Source: Altererythrobacter sp. B11 (GTDB lineage: Bacteria > Pseudomonadota > Alphaproteobacteria > Sphingomonadales > Sphingomonadaceae). Taken from it: DNA of 64,000 nucleotides. The notes below the pieces were generated by a model that saw only the letters and a program-made list of their open reading frames with translations, was not told where the DNA came from and did no database searches. The stretch covers positions 1,587,001-1,651,000 of the forward strand of contig NZ_AP018498.1 of NCBI RefSeq assembly GCF_003569745.1, given 5' to 3'. Position numbers and translations under genes: made by a program. Shown here piece by piece: positions 8,814 through 18,155 of the stretch (positions are counted from its first letter, which is position 1; each line of letters begins with the position of its first letter).

Positions 8814-9461
8814 TCAGCAATTTCGGGCCGATTGGCAGAAGGCCCTGATCCTGTCCACGTCCTTGACGCCGGGCGCGCTTTCCACGCCGGAGGAGGCGTC
8901 AACCATGTCGGCCCCCGTTTCGCGGATGGCGCGGGCGATATTGTCCGCCGCCAGCCCGCCGGCGAGGATCCACGGCATCTGGTGCCGATGGCGGCCCACC
9001 AGCGACCAGTCGATCGCCAGCCCGTTGCCGCCCGGCAGCTTGCCCGCCGCCGCATCATACAGCAGCCGGTCCGCCACCCCGCGATAGCGCAGCGCATCCT
9101 CCAGCGAGGCGCTGTCCCTCACGCCCACGGCCTTCCAGATTTCCAGCCCGCTGTCGGGCCCCGCCTGCTGGCGGACCTCGGCCAAATATTCGGGCGTCTC
9201 GCTGCCGTGGAACTGCACCACATCAGGCTGCACTGCCGCGATGGCCTGCGCCCGCGCGCGCACATCCATGTTCACCAGCAGCAGCACCGAGCGGACATGG
9301 CCAGGCAGACGGCGGCTCAGCTCCGCCGCGCGATCGAGCGGGAGATGGCGCGGGCTCGGTTCGAAATGCACGAAGCCGATGTGCGTCGCCCCCGCGGCCA
9401 CCGCCGCATCGACCGTTTCCGGCGTGGACAGGCCGCAAATCTTGATCGCAATATTCGCCAT
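8814..9461 (-). CDS. trpF: Phosphoribosylanthranilate isomerase
   Basis: TIM-barrel enzyme of tryptophan synthesis that isomerises phosphoribosylanthranilate to CdRP. The 215-residue protein starts [20 protein letters not shown], with the KICGL motif and catalytic cysteine C9. VVQFHGSE and the C-terminal phosphate-binding VDASSGVE are present. It is separated by 7 bp from trpB and by 39 bp from the lipoprotein gene upstream, so it is probably part of the lapA-pyrF-...-folC transcript. Confidence 0.96.
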   Translation of the reverse strand: MANIAIKICGLSTPETVDAAVAAGATHIGFVHFEPSPRHLPLDRAAELSRRLPGHVRSVLLLVNMDVRARAQAIAAVQPDVVQFHGSETPEYLAEVRQQAGPDSGLEIWKAVGVRDSASLEDALRYRGVADRLLYDAAAGKLPGGNGLAIDWSLVGRHRHQMPWILAGGLAADNIARAIRETGADMVDASSGVESAPGVKDVDRIRAFCQSARNC

Positions 9462-9500
9462 GCCGCCGCAGGTAGGCGCGCAAGCGCCGCTTGGGAAGGC

Positions 9501-10010
9501 TCAGGGCGTGATCGGCGCCACGCGCGGGGGATTCAGGCTGCCGTTGAAGGCGACGCGGGTGATCGCCTGCCGGGCAACATCATATTCGACGCCGAAGAAG
9601 CCGGCGCCGCCATCGCAGACCACCGCTGCCTGCCGCGCCATGTCCATCCCTTCGGGCAGGGAGCCGGGCACGAAATTGCCGTAGATCATCCGCCGCCCGT
9701 CCACGGTGTAGCCGGCATATTGCCGCGCGTAGGAGGCGGGATCGCCGGCAAAGCGCAGCGCGGGTGCGATACCGGGCGTCTCCGCATGGGCGGAGAGGAG
9801 CGGGGCCAGCGCGGATTCAAGCCGGGCAATATCGGCCGCCTCGGGCACGAAGGAGCCGCCGGTGAACTCCGGCGCTTCGCGCGAGCACTGGTGGAAGATC
9901 TCCGGCGCGGCCTGTGCGGCGACGAGATGCGCGCCGCGCGGCAGGCCCGCGGTCTGCGCTGCGCAGCCGGCGGCGAGCAGCGCGACACCCATGATTAGCG
10001 CCTGCCTCAC
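9501..10010 (-). CDS. Hypothetical lipoprotein in the pyrF-trpF interval
   Basis: An unrecognised 169-residue protein. The GTG start at 10010 overlaps the pyrF stop as GTGA and gives a short lipoprotein signal, RQALIMGVALLAAGC, whose lipobox LAAGC predicts lipid attachment at the cysteine and an envelope location; an internal ATG at 9992 is an alternative. The mature part has two more cysteines (FHQCSREAP and VVCDGGAGFFGVEYD) that could form a disulfide in the periplasm. There are no transmembrane segments after the signal. Tight coupling to pyrF means it is transcribed with pyrimidine and tryptophan genes, but nothing in the sequence links it to those pathways. Confidence 0.7.
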   Translation of the reverse strand: MRQALIMGVALLAAGCAAQTAGLPRGAHLVAAQAAPEIFHQCSREAPEFTGGSFVPEAADIARLESALAPLLSAHAETPGIAPALRFAGDPASYARQYAGYTVDGRRMIYGNFVPGSLPEGMDMARQAAVVCDGGAGFFGVEYDVARQAITRVAFNGSLNPPRVAPITP

Positions 10011-10681
10011 AGCGTTGCCTCGATCTCGCGCGCGGCGGCCACGGGGTCGCTGGCACGGCTGATCGGGCGGCCGATCACCAGCACGCTGGCTCCATCGTCG
10101 CGCGCCTGTCGCGGCGTGACGACGCGCTTCTGGTCGCCCGCGGCGCCGCCCGCGGGGCGCAGGCCGGGGACGACGAAGAAGCCGTCCTTCCACTGCCGAT
10201 GCACCTCGCCCACCTCGCTGCCGGAACAGACGATGCCGTCCAGCCCCGCGGCCTGCGCCAGCTCCGCCAGCCGCAGGACATGGTCGTGCGGGCTGCCCGA
10301 AACGCCCGTGCGCGCCAGATCCCGCTCGTCGAGGCTGGTCAGCATGGTGACGGCGACCACCTTCGTGCCGCTGGCCGCGGCGGCCTTGGCATCTTCCATC
10401 ATCGCGCGCCCGCCGCTGGCGTGGACGGTAACAATGGCCGGTTCCAGCGCGTGGACCGCCTGCATCGCCCCGGCGACGGTGTTGGGAATGTCGTGGAACT
10501 TCAGGTCGAGGAAGATCGGCAGGCCGATCCGCGCCACTTCATGCACGCCCGCCGCGCCGTGGGCGCAGAAGAATTCCAGCCCCAGCTTCAGTCCGCCGAC
10601 ATGGGCCTGCACCTTTTCCGCCAGCGCGCAGGCATCGTCGAGCCGGGGGAGATCGAGTGCGAGATAGACGGGATTGCTCAC
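10007..10681 (-). CDS. pyrF: Orotidine 5'-phosphate decarboxylase
   Basis: Final step of UMP synthesis. The 224-residue protein has the catalytic D-x-K-x-x-D array in FLDLKFHDIPNTV (D59, K61, D64), the HASGG stretch, and the C-terminal phosphate loop VIGRPIS. Its ATG overlaps the lapA stop by 4 bp and its stop overlaps the next GTG, so three genes are coupled end to end. Confidence 0.97.
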   Translation of the reverse strand: MSNPVYLALDLPRLDDACALAEKVQAHVGGLKLGLEFFCAHGAAGVHEVARIGLPIFLDLKFHDIPNTVAGAMQAVHALEPAIVTVHASGGRAMMEDAKAAAASGTKVVAVTMLTSLDERDLARTGVSGSPHDHVLRLAELAQAAGLDGIVCSGSEVGEVHRQWKDGFFVVPGLRPAGGAAGDQKRVVTPRQARDDGASVLVIGRPISRASDPVAAAREIEATL

Positions 10682-11016
10682 GGCCGCAGCTCGCCTTCCG
10701 GCGCTTCGGGCGTGGCCGTTACCGGTGCCACATCGCTTTCCGGCGCGGTGGGTTCAACCACCGGCGTGGCCGCTGCGGTGCGCGCGGCATTCTCCAGCGA
10801 GCTGATCCGCCGCCGCAGCTGCCACTTCATCCCGCGGTGGTAGAGCCACATCGGCACCAGGCCGATGAGGAAGGACACCAGCACCAGCGCCGGAATCTTG
10901 GTTTCCAGCACCAGACCTTCCCAGATCTTCACCTCCACCGGGTTCCAGTTGAAGGCGGAAAACATCAGCAGCGCGATAAGCAGCACTACCCAGACGATCG
11001 TGCGGACGATTTGCAT
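10678..11016 (-). CDS. LapA-domain (DUF1049) inner-membrane protein
   Basis: A 112-residue protein starting MQIVRTIVWVVLLIALLMFS. The ATG at 11016 is preferred over an upstream ATG at 11049 because AGGAG lies 11 bases before it and the first helix then begins at the N-terminus. Two membrane helices flank the NWNPVEVKIW segment typical of LapA/DUF1049 proteins (lipopolysaccharide assembly protein A family), followed by a cytoplasmic basic patch and a Pro/Ala/Glu-rich tail. It overlaps pyrF by 4 bp; this lapA-pyrF pairing is seen in other Proteobacteria. Precise role is uncertain. Confidence 0.8.
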   Translation of the reverse strand: MQIVRTIVWVVLLIALLMFSAFNWNPVEVKIWEGLVLETKIPALVLVSFLIGLVPMWLYHRGMKWQLRRRISSLENAARTAAATPVVEPTAPESDVAPVTATPEAPEGELRP

Positions 11017-11097
11017 GGGCCCTTGCTCCTCTGGCCTGGTGCTTTGCAATTTCCGCGGATGCTAGGGCGATCGCGCGGGGAAGGGAAGTGCGCGCCG

Positions 11098-12408
11098 TCA
11101 GCCGAACACGCGGTCGAAGATCGTGTCCACTTGCTTGAAGTGGTAGCCGAGGTCGAACTTCTCCTCCAGCTCCTCTTCCGACAGTGCAGCGGTGACTTCG
11201 GGATCGGCCTTGAGCAGTTCCAGCAGCGACAGCTTGCCGTCGGATTCCCACACCTTCATCGCGTTGCGCTGCACCAGGCGGTAGGCGTTGTCGCGCGTGA
11301 TGCCCGCCTGGGTGAGCGCCAGCAGCACCCGCTGCGAATGGACAAGCCCGCCCATGCGATCGAGATTGGCCTGCATCCGCTCCGGATAGACCAGCAGCTT
11401 GTCCACCACACTGGTCAGGCGGGCGAGGGCGAAGTCCAGCGTGATCGTGGCGTCCGGCCCGATGAAGCGTTCGACGGAGGAGTGCGAGATGTCCCGCTCG
11501 TGCCACAGTGCCACGTTCTCCAGCGCCGGTATGGCGTAGGACCGGATCATGCGCGCCTGCCCGGTGAGGTTTTCGGTCAGCACCGGATTGCGCTTGTGCG
11601 GCATGGCGCTGGAGCCCTTTTGCCCGGGGGAGAAATATTCCTCCGCCTCCAGCACTTCGGTGCGCTGCAGGTGGCGGACTTCCACCGCCAGCCGCTCGAT
11701 CGAGCTGGCGATCACCGCCAGCACGGAAAAGTACATCGCGTGCCGATCGCGCGGTATGACCTGGGTGGAGACGGTTTCGGGCACCAGCCCCATCTTCTCC
11801 GCCACATATTCTTCAACTTCCGGCGCGATATTCGCGAAGGTGCCCACGGCGCCGGAAATGGCGCAGGTGGCAATCTCTTCCCGCGCGGCGACGAGCCGCT
11901 TGCGGCAGCGGGCGAATTCCGCATGGGCCTGCGCCAGCTTGACCCCGAAGGTCGTCGGCTCGGCATGGATGCCGTGGCTGCGGCCGATGGTGGGCGTGTA
12001 TTTATGCTCCATCGCGCGGCGCTTCAGCGCATCGAGCAGGCCGTCGAGATCCTCCAGCAGGAGGTCGCTCGCGCGGGCGAGCTGCACCGCCAGCGTGGTG
12101 TCCAGCACGTCGCTGCTGGTCATGCCCTGGTGCATGAAGCGGGCTTCGGGGCCGACCTGTTCGGCCACCCAGTCGAGGAAGGCGATCACATCGTGCTTCA
12201 GCACCGCTTCCTTGGCGTCGATCGCCGCCACGTCGATACCGGGGTTGGTCTTCCACCAGTCCCACAGCGCCTTGGGGCCGCTTTCCGGCACCACGCCCAG
12301 TTCGGCGAGCTTCTGCGTCGCATGCGCCTCGATCTCGAACCAGATGCTGTATTTGCTTTCCGGCTCCCAGATCGCGGTCATGGCTGGGCGGGCATAGCGA
12401 GGGACCAT
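11098..12408 (-). CDS. purB: Adenylosuccinate lyase
   Basis: Fumarase/aspartase-superfamily enzyme acting twice in purine synthesis (SAICAR cleavage and adenylosuccinate to AMP). The 436-residue protein has TSSDVLDT, the catalytic-loop signature GSSAMPHKRNP, and SHGIHAEPT. The start MVPRYARPAMTAIW matches the short-form bacterial family. It is upstream of lapA with an 81-bp gap, so co-transcription is possible but not shown. Confidence 0.97.
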   Translation of the reverse strand: MVPRYARPAMTAIWEPESKYSIWFEIEAHATQKLAELGVVPESGPKALWDWWKTNPGIDVAAIDAKEAVLKHDVIAFLDWVAEQVGPEARFMHQGMTSSDVLDTTLAVQLARASDLLLEDLDGLLDALKRRAMEHKYTPTIGRSHGIHAEPTTFGVKLAQAHAEFARCRKRLVAAREEIATCAISGAVGTFANIAPEVEEYVAEKMGLVPETVSTQVIPRDRHAMYFSVLAVIASSIERLAVEVRHLQRTEVLEAEEYFSPGQKGSSAMPHKRNPVLTENLTGQARMIRSYAIPALENVALWHERDISHSSVERFIGPDATITLDFALARLTSVVDKLLVYPERMQANLDRMGGLVHSQRVLLALTQAGITRDNAYRLVQRNAMKVWESDGKLSLLELLKADPEVTAALSEEELEEKFDLGYHFKQVDTIFDRVFG

Positions 12409-12531
12409 CGTAACTCCGAATATCTGCAGTCTGGCGTTCGCCGGCGTCGCTAAGCCCTGCAGGGCGATCCTGCAATGGCCGAAGGCCGGGGCCGGGCGGC
12501 GCCATGTGCACCCGGCCCGCGCGCCGAAGGG

Positions 12532-14679
12532 TCAGAAGCTGGTGCTGAGCCCCATATTGATCGAGCGGCCCCGGCCGGGCACCGGCCGCAGCACGCCGGT
12601 GACGCCGTAATCGCCCAGGGACACGCCGCCCAGCGGCAGGTCATAGCCCTTGTCGAACAGGTTTTCCGCCTCCACGCTCAGCCGCACGCCGGCCAGAGTG
12701 TAGGCCGCGCTCAGGTTCACCAGAGCATAGGCTTCCGTGCGCGGTTCGTTGCGGGTGGCGTCCACCCGGGTCTTTTCCGCCACCCATTCCAGCTCCGCCC
12801 CCAGCTCCACGGGTCCCGCGCGATGGGTGAGGCCCAGCTTCGCGTTCAGCGGCATCTGTCGATAGACCGGCGCATGGTCGGTCAGGTTGCCGCCTTCCAG
12901 CCACGACAGCGAGGCAGTGAGGCTGGTGGCATCGCCATAGATCCCGTCGCGCGCCAGCGCGACCGAGCCGGACAGGTCAACGCCGTAGAACTCCGCCTCC
13001 TGATTGGCGAATTGCAGCTGCACGAAGTCGCTCGGCATGCCCATCATGTCAGGCAGAGTCTGCACGAAGCGGGCGTCGATATAGTCGCTGACATGCGTGT
13101 AATAGGGCGCCAGCCGCAGCTGCCAGCCCTGTTCGAAGCCGCCGAGCGAGAGGGCCGCGCTCACCGTGTCGGCGCGTTCCGGCTTGAGGTCCAGATTGCC
13201 GACATAGCCGTTGCCGTCGCCATACCAGCCGATCATCCGGCTCGCCATGGCGCCGCGCCCCCAGCTGTAGCGTTCATAGAGATTGGGGGAGCGGGCCTTG
13301 TGCGCATAGCCGAATTCCAGCGAGGCATCGGCCGTCAGAGCATAGGTGGCGATCAGCGAGCCGCTCCAGTTCTCGTCCGTGCGGCGGCGTTCGGCGGCGT
13401 TGAAGGCCGTGGCGGCCATGACATCCGCCATCTGCATCATGCTGGTGCCATAAGGCTGCACGTCGCCCGTATCCATGCGCACACGGTCGAAGCGGATGCC
13501 GGCGGTGGTGGTCAGCCGGCTATCCCATTGCGCCTCCCACTCGGCATAGGCGCCGATGCGGTCGCGCGTTCCGCCGTTGATGTTCACATAGGTATTCGGC
13601 CCCATCATCATCATGTCGCCGGCCACGGGCGGCCAGTAATCGTCCAGCCATTGATGATGGTATTCGCCGCCCAGCCGCAGCTTGTCGCGCGTGGAGAGGG
13701 CGAGGGTGAGCTTGGCCGATCCGTCGAAGCTGTGCACCTCCGTGTTCATCGGCATGGCGCCCGGAAGCTTGTCTTCCAGGAAGTTCATCACGTGATCGGT
13801 GTCGCGATAGGCAGCCGCCAGATCGACATCGCCCCAGGCATAGCTGCCTTCATAGGCGCCGTTCACAAACCAGGACTTGTTGTCCACCATGTCCATCGAC
13901 TGGTTGGGGAAGCCTTCATAGGGCGAATACTGGAAGCCGGTCTTGAGCTTCAGCAGGCCGGAATCCAGCCGATAGGCCAGCGCCAGTGCGTGATCGGTCT
14001 TGGCGTATTCGGTGGAGCGGACGAGTCCCTTGTTGCCGCCGCCCTCATACTGGTCGGACTGGGTGTAGGAGCCGGTGTAAGTGGCGCTGAGGCGTTTGCC
14101 GGCCACGGTGAAGCTGAGCCCGCCGCCGAAGCCATCGCCGTTGGAGCGGTAGAAGGCGGAGGCATTGCCGGTGATCAGCAGATCGCTGCCGGTGGCGAAC
14201 ACCGGGGGCGCGGAATCCACCGCGATTACGCCGCCGATATTGTCACCGGCCCGGCTCACCGGCGCCACGCCCGTCAGCACGGTGATCGAGGCGATCGTCT
14301 GCGGATCGGTGTAGGACAGCGGCGAATTCATGTCGTTGGGGCAGGCGATGTCGATCTGCTGCCCGTCCACCAGCACGGTGATCCGCTGTTCGGAGAGGCC
14401 GCGGATCGCGGGCATGGAGGAGAAGCCGCCGCCGGTTGCGGCGCTGACGCCGGGCAGATCGGCCAGAATATCCGCAGTGTCGCTGCTGCCGGCCTGGCGT
14501 TCGGCAAGATCGGGGCGGGTCACACGGAGCGCGGGAAGCGGGGCGGTGACGTCCGCCGCGGCATCGCCGCCGCCGCCGCGCAGCTCAGGGGTGCCCGCAT
14601 CCTGCGCCATCGCCGCGAAGGGCGCAGCGCAGCAACTGGCGGCGAGAACGGCACGGAAAGAGAAAGTGGCTTTGGTCAT
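12532..14679 (-). CDS. TonB-dependent outer-membrane receptor, copper (OprC/NosA) type
   Basis: A 715-residue beta-barrel receptor with N-terminal plug. The ATG at 14679 follows AGGA and gives a clean signal peptide ending near AMAQD. The plug contains RGLSEQRITVLVDGQQID and then IACPNDMNSPLSY; the C-x-x-x-M (C113, M117) matches the copper-binding motif known from OprC. The barrel is unusually rich in methionine clusters (MMMMGP, MMQMADVM, PDMMGMP), which suit Cu(I) binding. It ends in the typical aromatic residue (LSTSF). A DUF2946-like gene lies 135 bp upstream in the same direction, a pairing known for copper receptors. Metal specificity is inferred from family and motifs. Confidence 0.85.
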   Translation of the reverse strand: MTKATFSFRAVLAASCCAAPFAAMAQDAGTPELRGGGGDAAADVTAPLPALRVTRPDLAERQAGSSDTADILADLPGVSAATGGGFSSMPAIRGLSEQRITVLVDGQQIDIACPNDMNSPLSYTDPQTIASITVLTGVAPVSRAGDNIGGVIAVDSAPPVFATGSDLLITGNASAFYRSNGDGFGGGLSFTVAGKRLSATYTGSYTQSDQYEGGGNKGLVRSTEYAKTDHALALAYRLDSGLLKLKTGFQYSPYEGFPNQSMDMVDNKSWFVNGAYEGSYAWGDVDLAAAYRDTDHVMNFLEDKLPGAMPMNTEVHSFDGSAKLTLALSTRDKLRLGGEYHHQWLDDYWPPVAGDMMMMGPNTYVNINGGTRDRIGAYAEWEAQWDSRLTTTAGIRFDRVRMDTGDVQPYGTSMMQMADVMAATAFNAAERRRTDENWSGSLIATYALTADASLEFGYAHKARSPNLYERYSWGRGAMASRMIGWYGDGNGYVGNLDLKPERADTVSAALSLGGFEQGWQLRLAPYYTHVSDYIDARFVQTLPDMMGMPSDFVQLQFANQEAEFYGVDLSGSVALARDGIYGDATSLTASLSWLEGGNLTDHAPVYRQMPLNAKLGLTHRAGPVELGAELEWVAEKTRVDATRNEPRTEAYALVNLSAAYTLAGVRLSVEAENLFDKGYDLPLGGVSLGDYGVTGVLRPVPGRGRSINMGLSTSF

Positions 14680-14814
14680 GATGAAATCCTGCTGGCCCCG
14701 TGGGCCGGACATGCTGATGCGCGCCGTGGGCGCGCGGGCTGCATCGGGCAGGGCTCCGCCTCGCCCGCGATGCGGGCACTGGAAGAGGATGAGGCCGGCT
14801 GGCCTCCTGCCCGG

Positions 14815-15225
14815 TCAGGCGGCGGCGGGAGGGCCGCGCAGCGGCGGCGTCGCATAGCGCCGCCGGCGGGGCGCCGGCACGCGGATCGGCGCGAAGCCCA
14901 GCGCCAGCAGGAAGGCGAGGGCGAGCGAGAGCTGGATCGGATCGGTACCGGCAAGGCCGCTCATGCCGAGCGCCGAGAAGGCGCAATGGTCGCTCGCCTG
15001 CCGATGGTCATCGTGCTGCGGAGCGGACTCGCGCTGCTGCGGCAGGGCAATGGCCACCGCGCCGCCGCCCTGGCCGTTGCAGATCGCCAGCGTGAGCGAC
15101 GAGCCCGTGGCCGAGGGCGCAACCATGTAGCCCATCGGCACCAGCAGCTTCACGCACAGCGCCAGCGCCACCAGCAGGGCGGCCATCCGGCGATGCCGGA
15201 GAGCATAGAGGCGCAGGGCGTGCAT
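14815..15225 (-). CDS. DUF2946-like small membrane protein
   Basis: A 136-residue protein with a basic N-terminus, one hydrophobic helix (ALLVALALCVKLLVPMGYMV), a central segment with His and Cys (HDDHRQASDHCAFSALG) and a second hydrophobic stretch, then an Arg/Pro-rich tail. This layout resembles DUF2946 proteins, which are often next to TonB-dependent copper receptors. The His/Cys cluster could bind metal in the periplasm; that is inference. It is upstream of the receptor and probably shares its transcript. Confidence 0.6.
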   Translation of the reverse strand: MHALRLYALRHRRMAALLVALALCVKLLVPMGYMVAPSATGSSLTLAICNGQGGGAVAIALPQQRESAPQHDDHRQASDHCAFSALGMSGLAGTDPIQLSLALAFLLALGFAPIRVPAPRRRRYATPPLRGPPAAA

Positions 15226-15303
15226 CGCGGCGCCCCATAGCTGTGCCGCCGCGGCTTGTCACCGGCCCGCTCGGTGGCAGGCCAGCGGAGTGATTGCGGC
15301 GGA

Positions 15304-15332
15304 TTGCTTTCCCTTGCCGGGCATGGTGTTAT
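15304..15332 (+). promoter_or_regulatory. Possible promoter of the DUF3857/TPR gene
   Basis: TTGCTT, a 17-bp spacer and TGTTAT lie 43 bases before the ATG. The -10 match is modest, so this is a candidate only. Confidence 0.3.
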
Positions 15333-15374
15333 CGCCTGATCCGCCGGGGCAATTGGTGGCGGAAGGGGGGCTGA

Positions 15375-18149
15375 ATGAGGCGTTTTGCAGGGTTGTTGGC
15401 CGGAAGCATGCTGGCATGGAGCGCGGCCGCGCTCGCGGGGGATGAGCCGATCTATGCCCCGGCGCCAGACTGGGTCGTGCCCGCCGCGCTGCCCGCCGAC
15501 CTCACCGGCCCGCCGATCCTGCTGTTTGACGATCAGCGGTTGATCGAGGAGGGGCGTCTCAGCTCCTTCATCGACCGGGCCGTGCGGGTGGACAATCCGC
15601 AGATGCTGCAGGCGCTGGGCACGGTGCAGGCGGCGTGGCTGCCAGACAAGGGCGATCTCATCATCCACCGCATCGCGCTGATCCGCGACGGCAAGGAAAT
15701 CGACGTGCTGGCGCAGGGCGCCCGGTTCGACGTGCTGCGGCGCGAGACGCAGCTGGAACAGCGGACGATCGACGGATCGCTCACCGCCACGCTGGCCGTG
15801 CCCGGCATGCGCGTGGGCGATGTGCTGCGGCTGAGCTACACCACCACCAGTTCCGATCAGGCGCTGGACAAGGAAGTGCAGACGGTGGCGTTGCTGCCCG
15901 CCGCGCCCTTCCAGGCGAAGCAGGCGCGCCTGCGCATGGCATGGCCGAAGGATGCCGATGTCGCCTGGCGCATCACCGACGGCACTACCCTCCCCGAAGA
16001 GACGGTGGAGGACGGCCGCAAGGTCATTTCGGTCGAGCTGCCGCTGCCGAAGCCGGAGGAGATGCCCGCCGACTCGCCGCTGCGCTATCGCATGCCGGCC
16101 CTGCTGCAGGCGGGCACTTTCGCCAGCTGGGACGAAGTGAGCCAGGTGATGGCGCCGCATTACGCCACCAGCGGCGTGGAGCCGGGCAGCCCGCTGGCGC
16201 AGCAGGTGGCGCTGATCGCGAAGAACCATCAGGGCGAGCTTGAACGCGCCGTGGCTGCGCTGCGGCTGGTACAGGACGAGGTCTCCTACCTCGCCAATGG
16301 CATGAATGGCGGGAACTACATTCCCCAGAGCCCCACGGAAACGTGGGAGCGGCGCTATGGCGATTGCAAGGCCAAGACCATGATGCTGCTCGCCATGCTG
16401 CGTGAGTTGGGGATCGAGGCGGAGGCCGCCACGGTTGCCTCCGAAACGGGCGATTCTCTGCCCGAGCTGGCGCCGATGCCGGCCGATTTCGACCATGTGA
16501 TCGTGCGGGCGGTGATCGAGGGGAAGGAATATTGGCTCGACGGCACCAACAGCGGCGCCAGCATGGCGACTGTGGACACGGTGCCGCCATTCCATTTCGC
16601 CCTGCCGCTGCGGCCCGAGGGTGCGGCGCTCGTGAAGATGGAGGCGCGCGCGCCCAAGGCGTATGACCTGTTGAGCGAGGTCACCTTCGACAACCGCGCC
16701 GGCATCGACGTGCCGCTGCTGTACGATGCGCGCTTCACTCTCACGGGTCCGGCGGCGGGCGCGATTCGCGGGATCATCGGCCAGGCTTCGAAGGAGCAGA
16801 TGGACGAATACCTGGATAGCTTCGCACAGGAACAGCTGGGCGAGAGTGCGGTGCTCACCAGTTCGGCCAGCTTCGATCAGGCGGCCAATTCGGCCACCGT
16901 GCATGTCACCGGGCTGATGAACTCGCCGTGGGAATGGGAACGGGGCAGGGCGAGCCGGGACTTCTCGCTGCCCACGGCCGGCTTCGAATTTGCGCCCGAT
17001 CGCTCGCGCGGCGCGTGGCGCGACATTCCCGTCGTCGTTGCAGGTCCGTGGGCCGCACTCACCAGGGTCACCGTGCTGCTGCCGGAGGAGAAGCAGCCCT
17101 TTGCGATCGAAGGCGGCAGCACGATCGACGAGGAAATCGCCGCAGTGCGCCTCCACCGCGTGGCGCGGCTGGATGGCAGCAAGCTGACGATAGAGGACAG
17201 CGCCGCCTATCCCGGCGGCGAACTGGATGCGCAGACGGCGAAGGCGGAACGCGCGCGGGCCGCCCGTTTCACCGCGGCCGACATGAAATTGCAGGCCCCG
17301 CGCGAGGCCCGGCGGCGCTACGACGAGGCCGGAAACCGCAAGCGCTTCGCGCCGATCGAGGCGGCCTATACCAAGCTGATCGAAGATGATCCGAAGGATG
17401 CCAGCCAGCTGTTCGCGCGCGCCAGCTTCCGTGCCGGGACGCTCGACCGCAAGGGTGCGCTTGCCGATATGGATGCCGCGATCGCGCTGGAGCCCAGCGC
17501 CGCCGCCTATCTGCAGCGCTCGCGGATGCGGATGGACGACGGCCAGCTGGAGGCGGCGCTGGAAGATGCGGAGGCGGCGTGGGAGCTCTATCCCTCGCTC
17601 GAGGCTGCCTTCGCGCGGGCGAACGTGCTGCCCTATCTCGGCCGCACGGACGAGGCGCTGCAATTGCTGGAAGAGCAGACCGGCGATGCCGGGGAGCGGC
17701 GCGGCCTTGCCATGGCGATCAGCGATCTGGAGGCGCTCGCCGGCCGCAAGGAGGAAGGGCTGCAGCGCATCCAGCAGATGCTGGACGAACGGCCGGGCGA
17801 TCCGGAAATGCTGAACGCCCGGTGCTGGTATCAGGCGAGCTGGAACGTCATGCCCGAAGATCTGGCGCAGGTGTGCACCGAAGCGGTGGAGAAGGCCGAC
17901 TGGTCGCCCCCGGTGCTGGATAGCCGCGCGATGGGGTATTTCCGCCTCGGCCGCTATGAGGACGCGCTGAAGGATCTGGACGCGGCGCTGTCCGCCAGCC
18001 CCGATCTCACGCCCAGCCTGTTCATGCGGGGCGTGGTGCGGCGCGCGATGGGCGATGCCGGCGGGCAGGCGGATATTCGCGCGGCGCTGACGCGCAATCC
18101 GTCGCTGGAGCGCAGCTACGCCCGATTCGGTATCACGGTCGACGACTGA
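15375..18149 (+). CDS. DUF3857 / transglutaminase-like / TPR periplasmic protein
   Basis: A 924-residue exported protein with a signal peptide of about 21 residues (ending AALAG). The N-terminal third is a DUF3857 domain. A transglutaminase-like core follows with the catalytic Cys in ERRYGDCKAK (about residue 330), His in DFDHVIV (about 372) and Asp in YWLDGTNSG (about 388). The last 300 residues hold several TPR units (for example SQLFARASFRAGTLDRKGAL and PSLFMRGVVRRAMGDAG). The combination is common in Bacteroidetes and sphingomonads; substrate is unknown. The catalytic triad looks intact. It stands alone on the plus strand and converges on radC with a 6-bp gap. Confidence 0.85.
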   Translation: MRRFAGLLAGSMLAWSAAALAGDEPIYAPAPDWVVPAALPADLTGPPILLFDDQRLIEEGRLSSFIDRAVRVDNPQMLQALGTVQAAWLPDKGDLIIHRIALIRDGKEIDVLAQGARFDVLRRETQLEQRTIDGSLTATLAVPGMRVGDVLRLSYTTTSSDQALDKEVQTVALLPAAPFQAKQARLRMAWPKDADVAWRITDGTTLPEETVEDGRKVISVELPLPKPEEMPADSPLRYRMPALLQAGTFASWDEVSQVMAPHYATSGVEPGSPLAQQVALIAKNHQGELERAVAALRLVQDEVSYLANGMNGGNYIPQSPTETWERRYGDCKAKTMMLLAMLRELGIEAEAATVASETGDSLPELAPMPADFDHVIVRAVIEGKEYWLDGTNSGASMATVDTVPPFHFALPLRPEGAALVKMEARAPKAYDLLSEVTFDNRAGIDVPLLYDARFTLTGPAAGAIRGIIGQASKEQMDEYLDSFAQEQLGESAVLTSSASFDQAANSATVHVTGLMNSPWEWERGRASRDFSLPTAGFEFAPDRSRGAWRDIPVVVAGPWAALTRVTVLLPEEKQPFAIEGGSTIDEEIAAVRLHRVARLDGSKLTIEDSAAYPGGELDAQTAKAERARAARFTAADMKLQAPREARRRYDEAGNRKRFAPIEAAYTKLIEDDPKDASQLFARASFRAGTLDRKGALADMDAAIALEPSAAAYLQRSRMRMDDGQLEAALEDAEAAWELYPSLEAAFARANVLPYLGRTDEALQLLEEQTGDAGERRGLAMAISDLEALAGRKEEGLQRIQQMLDERPGDPEMLNARCWYQASWNVMPEDLAQVCTEAVEKADWSPPVLDSRAMGYFRLGRYEDALKDLDAALSASPDLTPSLFMRGVVRRAMGDAGGQADIRAALTRNPSLERSYARFGITVDD

Positions 18150-18155
18150 CGGCGG

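Noticed and set aside
7139-9461. A trp attenuator or leader peptide
   Set aside because: No tandem Trp codons or alternative hairpins precede trpF or trpB; the operon begins upstream with non-trp genes.
12475-15240. A 921-codon plus-strand frame opposite the TonB receptor
   Set aside because: The minus-strand receptor has a signal peptide, plug and barrel; the plus frame has no recognisable motif.
15150-17663. An 837-codon minus-strand frame opposite the DUF3857/TPR gene
   Set aside because: No motifs, Arg/His/Gln-rich, and opposite a clear transglutaminase triad and TPRs.
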